DNA of 15,972 nt, from the NCBI GenBank assembly GCA_015489555.1, contig WFZN01000048.1, positions 1 to 15,972 of the forward strand, given 5' to 3'. Made by a program: the position numbers and the translations under genes. Origin of the DNA: Candidatus Dojkabacteria bacterium. Lineage in GTDB: Bacteria > Patescibacteriota > Dojkabacteria > GCA-002793355. Below the pieces are notes generated by a model, which saw nothing but the letters and a program-made list of their open reading frames with translations, was not told where the DNA came from and ran no database searches. Shown here one piece after another: positions 13,657-15,972 of this stretch (its first letter is position 1; the number at the start of each line of letters is the position of its first letter).

Positions 13657-14211
13657 ATGATTAAAAAAGAAGATACCCAAAAACCAAAATCTAGCACAAA
13701 CCCGAATGAGTCTAAAAAGGAGGATTCTAAACCCAGCGTCAAAACTACAACCAACGATACCACACAAAAACCAACTGCCAAAGAAAGAGCCGGTTCACAA
13801 AATTCTGTAAAATCCGCTGATAAGACGAAACAAAATAACACACAAAAAGCTAAAACTGCTAACAACAAAAACACTAAACCAAACGAGACCACTGATTTTG
13901 CAATTGTAAGACATGGAAAACACCAATTTTACCTGGTTCCTGGTGAGAAGTATGACATTACTCACATAGATGTGCCAGAGGGTAAAGAACTTACTTTTGA
14001 TAAAGTACTTGCAATGCAGAAAGATGGTAAGTTTACATTAGGAACCCCTATTGTTGACAAAGCTTTTGTTAAAGTGTTTGTAGTAAAACACAAAAAAGGC
14101 CCAAAGGAATACGGCTTTAAATACAAAGCTAAGTCTAGGTACCGCAAAAGATGGGGTTACCGCCAATTTTATACACGTATTAGAGTTATTGAGGTAGGAT
14201 TCAAAAAGTAA
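13657..14211 (+). CDS. rplU: 50S ribosomal protein bL21 with long disordered N-terminal extension
   Basis: Residues 80-180 are a complete bL21: FAIVRHGKHQFYLVPGEKYD at the start, LTFDKVLAM in the middle, and the basic FKYKAKSRYRKRWGYRQ block (154-170) with TRIRVIEV at the end. bL21 binds 23S rRNA in the large subunit. The usual bacterial protein is about 103 residues. Here some 79 extra residues precede it, made almost only of Lys, Thr, Asn, Ser, Gln, Pro, Glu and Asp, so they should be disordered and positively charged. The ATG at 13657 is well supported by a TTGTAC-17-TAGAAT promoter ending six bases upstream, so the extension is probably expressed. In most bacteria rplU is followed by rpmA (bL27); here the next gene is a convergent DedA gene, and bL27 is not in the window. 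Confidence 0.93.
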   Translation: MIKKEDTQKPKSSTNPNESKKEDSKPSVKTTTNDTTQKPTAKERAGSQNSVKSADKTKQNNTQKAKTANNKNTKPNETTDFAIVRHGKHQFYLVPGEKYDITHIDVPEGKELTFDKVLAMQKDGKFTLGTPIVDKAFVKVFVVKHKKGPKEYGFKYKAKSRYRKRWGYRQFYTRIRVIEVGFKK

Positions 14212-14250
14212 AGTACCCCAAATAGGAAACGTTGCCTGCCAATATCTGGT

Positions 14251-14365
14251 GGGGGCGTGGGGCGAAACCCCGGGTTCTAGAAGGTTTTTTCCATTAGTTA
14301 GCATTTAAAATGCCCCAGACTATTGCATATAAAAAATGCAAAAAGCTGTTTCGCCCCACGCCCCC
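14251..14365. repeat. 115-bp element with perfect 18-bp inverted arms
   Basis: GGGGGCGTGGGGCGAAAC (14251-14268) is an exact inverted copy of 14348-14365. The likeness continues outward imperfectly (TCTGGT against TCAGGTT). The 79-base interior has its own small palindromes: AACCC-C-GGGTT (14266-14276), TTCTAGAA (14275-14282), GCATTT-A-AAATGC (14301-14313), and TTGCAT/ATGCAA around seven bases (14323-14341). A T6 run is at 14285-14290. It fills the gap where rplU (+) and the DedA gene (-) converge, so it may end transcription in both directions. It has no coding capacity. The arms match the hairpin at 12596-12646, so this is a repeat family and not a single terminator. Confidence 0.85.
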
Positions 14366-14377
14366 CAACCTGACTAC

Positions 14378-15034
14378 TTACCGACCACTTTTTGGTTTTA
14401 CTCCCAAAAACCGCTTACGATATATAAACACCCCTAATCCCAAAAGCAGTACAGCAACAACCAACAAAACCACTTCACTATAAAGAGAAAGCCATTGTTT
14501 TACAATAACTATATTACCACCTGCCAATTTGATTGCGTAAAGTAGCACAGAGTCCCACAACAATGCTCCCATATACGTTAACACCGCGAATCTAACTATC
14601 GGCATGTTAAATGTTCCCGCAGGAATACTTATTAACGTACGAAGCCCAGGTAAAATCTGTGAAACGAACACAGCAATAGCCCCTTTTTGTCTAAATACTT
14701 TCTCTGCTTTAGCGACATCTTTTTTGGTAAAAAATCTTCCTAGTATTTTCTCCTCTATAACTTGCTCAAAATGCAAAGCCAACACGTAAAGAGTTAATGC
14801 TCCAAAGGTAGTACCAAGTTCCGCAAAAAACAAAGTAGCCCAAAAACTTAACTTGCCCTTTATTATTAGCAGCCCGTAGACTAACAATAAAGCCTCACGA
14901 GGCAAGATAACCGTTACCCCCTCCACTGCCATATAAAGGGCTAAAAATAAATAAAGATAAACTGACGGGATCTGCATAAACCAATCAACCCCAGCCGTGT
15001 ACCCTGTTGTAATAAGCTCTAAAAGTGTCTGCAT
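14378..15034 (-). CDS. DedA-family (VTT domain) membrane protein
   Basis: A 218-residue polytopic membrane protein of the DedA/SNARE-associated family (PF09335). It shows VEGVTVILPREALLLVYG (38-54), the AELGTTFGA block (71-79), and SQILPGLRTLISIPAGTFNM (125-144), the family signature with the conserved PGxR, followed by two more hydrophobic segments and a basic tail. The Arg that often precedes this signature (FxRxxPGxR) is Gln126 here. Family knowledge: DedA proteins are implicated in lipid-carrier (undecaprenyl phosphate or phospholipid) flipping and envelope homeostasis; the exact substrate of this one is not known. The start codon overlaps the upstream kinase stop (TAATG, one shared base), so translation is probably coupled. 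This is needed because no Shine-Dalgarno is present. It converges on rplU. Confidence 0.9.
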   Translation of the reverse strand: MQTLLELITTGYTAGVDWFMQIPSVYLYLFLALYMAVEGVTVILPREALLLVYGLLIIKGKLSFWATLFFAELGTTFGALTLYVLALHFEQVIEEKILGRFFTKKDVAKAEKVFRQKGAIAVFVSQILPGLRTLISIPAGTFNMPIVRFAVLTYMGALLWDSVLLYAIKLAGGNIVIVKQWLSLYSEVVLLVVAVLLLGLGVFIYRKRFLGVKPKSGR

Positions 15035-15972
15035 TAGTCAAGAAGTTTTATTAAATGTAGTACAAATTGTACCAAAACTGGGGCTGCCAAAAGGGAAACA
15101 TAGGTAACACCATCTTCTGTAACTTGCCACGGTGTGGTAGTTATCTTTACTTGCCCATCTTTGTACTCATAGTGATACTCTGGAGTTATCTCATAATCTT
15201 GAAAGTATTCATAAGCTATATCTTTTGGAACGCCGTTAAACACCTCAATTCTTGGTACACCATGTAGTTTTCGGGCAAGGTTCATTAGTTTAAAATCACG
15301 TTCCATTCTCTCCATTAGGGCAGCTACTCCTACCTCGTCACCTGGTTTTGCTACCATTTTTTGGCCGTTACATTCAGGGTTGTCACAGATTAGTACGGGT
15401 TCGTTTTTTTCTTTGTCCCATTCTATTTTTTCTGTTGGTAAAAGGCGTATATTTCTAGAGGCTCCACACTTTGGGCAGACTCTTCGGTATTTTAACCGTG
15501 CATCAATTACTGATAACGGCACATTAATTAACCAGAATAGGTCAAGATCATCACGGAATGCCATAAGATCTCGCATTACAAGTGAGTACATAATCTGATC
15601 TTCGGTTCTTGGGAATCCATCAAGAAAAATAATCTTTGCATTTACCTCGTTAATCTTTGCCTTAATTAAAGCAAGCACAAATTCTGTAGGAACCAAACGT
15701 GTTACATCAGCGCTAAGCGCGCTTTCTATGGCTTCTTTAAGAGGGATAAAGCCACGATAATATCTAGAAAGAATATCGTCATAATAAGCCTTTCTATCAT
15801 TGTAAGTTTTTACGAACTCACGCATTAGGTCTCCTACAGATAATTGGTAAAATTTATCTTTTCCTACTAACTCGCGCAACAAACTAAGATACGTACCCTT
15901 ACCTGCCACTTTGGGAGCAAGCATATAAACTATAAGGCTTTGGGTTTCAAATATGTCTTTAATCTTTTGCAA
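15034..15972 (-). CDS. Divergent adenylate-kinase-like nucleoside monophosphate kinase, N-terminus cut by window edge
   Basis: The frame is open at the right edge; the last codon in the window is TTG, so the true start may lie outside. Counting from the edge: the P-loop region is LAPKVAGKGT (18-27), where canonical adenylate kinase has GAPGAGKGT; SVGDLMRE (45-52) matches the STGDxLR helix; LDGFPRTEDQ (117-126) is the adenylate-kinase signature; RLKYRRVCPKCG...ICDNPEC (159-201) is a LID with four Cys (166, 169, 196, 201) fit to bind zinc; KPGDEVGVAALMERMER follows as in the R-x-DD...R block. About 60 residues after the kinase core end in a hydrophobic stretch. Normal adenylate kinases run to about 215 residues, so this is long. 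The fold is clear, but the two replaced P-loop glycines leave activity open. It is one base overlapped with the DedA gene. Confidence 0.85.
   Translation of the reverse strand: MQKIKDIFETQSLIVYMLAPKVAGKGTYLSLLRELVGKDKFYQLSVGDLMREFVKTYNDRKAYYDDILSRYYRGFIPLKEAIESALSADVTRLVPTEFVLALIKAKINEVNAKIIFLDGFPRTEDQIMYSLVMRDLMAFRDDLDLFWLINVPLSVIDARLKYRRVCPKCGASRNIRLLPTEKIEWDKEKNEPVLICDNPECNGQKMVAKPGDEVGVAALMERMERDFKLMNLARKLHGVPRIEVFNGVPKDIAYEYFQDYEITPEYHYEYKDGQVKITTTPWQVTEDGVTYVSLLAAPVLVQFVLHLIKLLD

Noticed and set aside
14251..14365. Integron attC site.
   Set aside because: The size and inverted arms are suggestive, but I find no RYYYAAC/GTTRRRY core pair in the right places and no integrase.
1..15972. 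CRISPR arrays, insertion-sequence transposases, phage genes or toxin-antitoxin pairs.
   Set aside because: No regularly spaced direct repeats and no recognisable transposase, integrase, capsid or toxin domain were found on either strand.

Overview
The window looks like a piece of a low-GC bacterial chromosome. I infer a Patescibacteria (Candidate Phyla Radiation) type organism. The reasons are small, tightly packed genes; almost no Shine-Dalgarno sequences, with TATAAT-type -10 boxes only 4 to 11 bases before most start codons; several divergent versions of core enzymes; and single orphan genes set between housekeeping genes. The genetic code appears standard: an 874-residue LeuRS reads through with no in-frame TGA. 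No phylum can be fixed from the sequence alone.

Layout. 1-200 (+) is the 3' end of an endonuclease IV gene. 244-1852 (-) holds two orphan loci: a 358-residue protein whose start codon is followed by a run of nine G, and a small gene broken by a frameshift plus a stop. 1872-4496 (-) is leuS. 4741-5511 (+) is a membrane-anchored DUF2202 ferritin-like protein. It converges on 5630-6118 (-), a nearly capless HAD-family protein with an altered motif I. A 303-base divergent spacer follows. 6422-8647 (+) carries a multi-pass membrane protein and a YvcK/CofD-like protein, then an orphan 429-residue protein (8682-9971) and tRNA-Asp(GTC) (10112-10185). 10325-12565 (-) is a methyltransferase plus a MraY/WecA-family glycosyl-phosphotransferase, a likely cell-envelope pair. 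12669-13562 (-) is another orphan. 13657-14211 (+) encodes ribosomal protein bL21 with a long disordered N-terminal extension. 14378-15972 (-) is a DedA-family membrane protein translationally coupled to a divergent adenylate-kinase-like protein that runs off the window.

Two signals cut across the genes. First, a dispersed palindromic repeat with arm consensus near AGGGCGTGGGGCGAAAY occurs as a 115-bp element with perfect 18-bp inverted arms (14251-14365), as a compact 51-bp hairpin (12596-12646) and as a solitary arm (6161-6177). It is found only between genes and is the best candidate for an undescribed element. Second, leaderless or near-leaderless promoters, often with an extended TGn -10, recur in front of most genes and correct two start codons.

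The four orphan loci (358, broken, 429 and 297 residues) are visibly more GC-rich than their neighbours. For example, bases 1021-1080 hold 33 G+C of 60, against 18 of 60 at 3481-3540 inside leuS. Each appears to have its own promoter. They may be a lineage-specific or transferred gene set; no function can be assigned.
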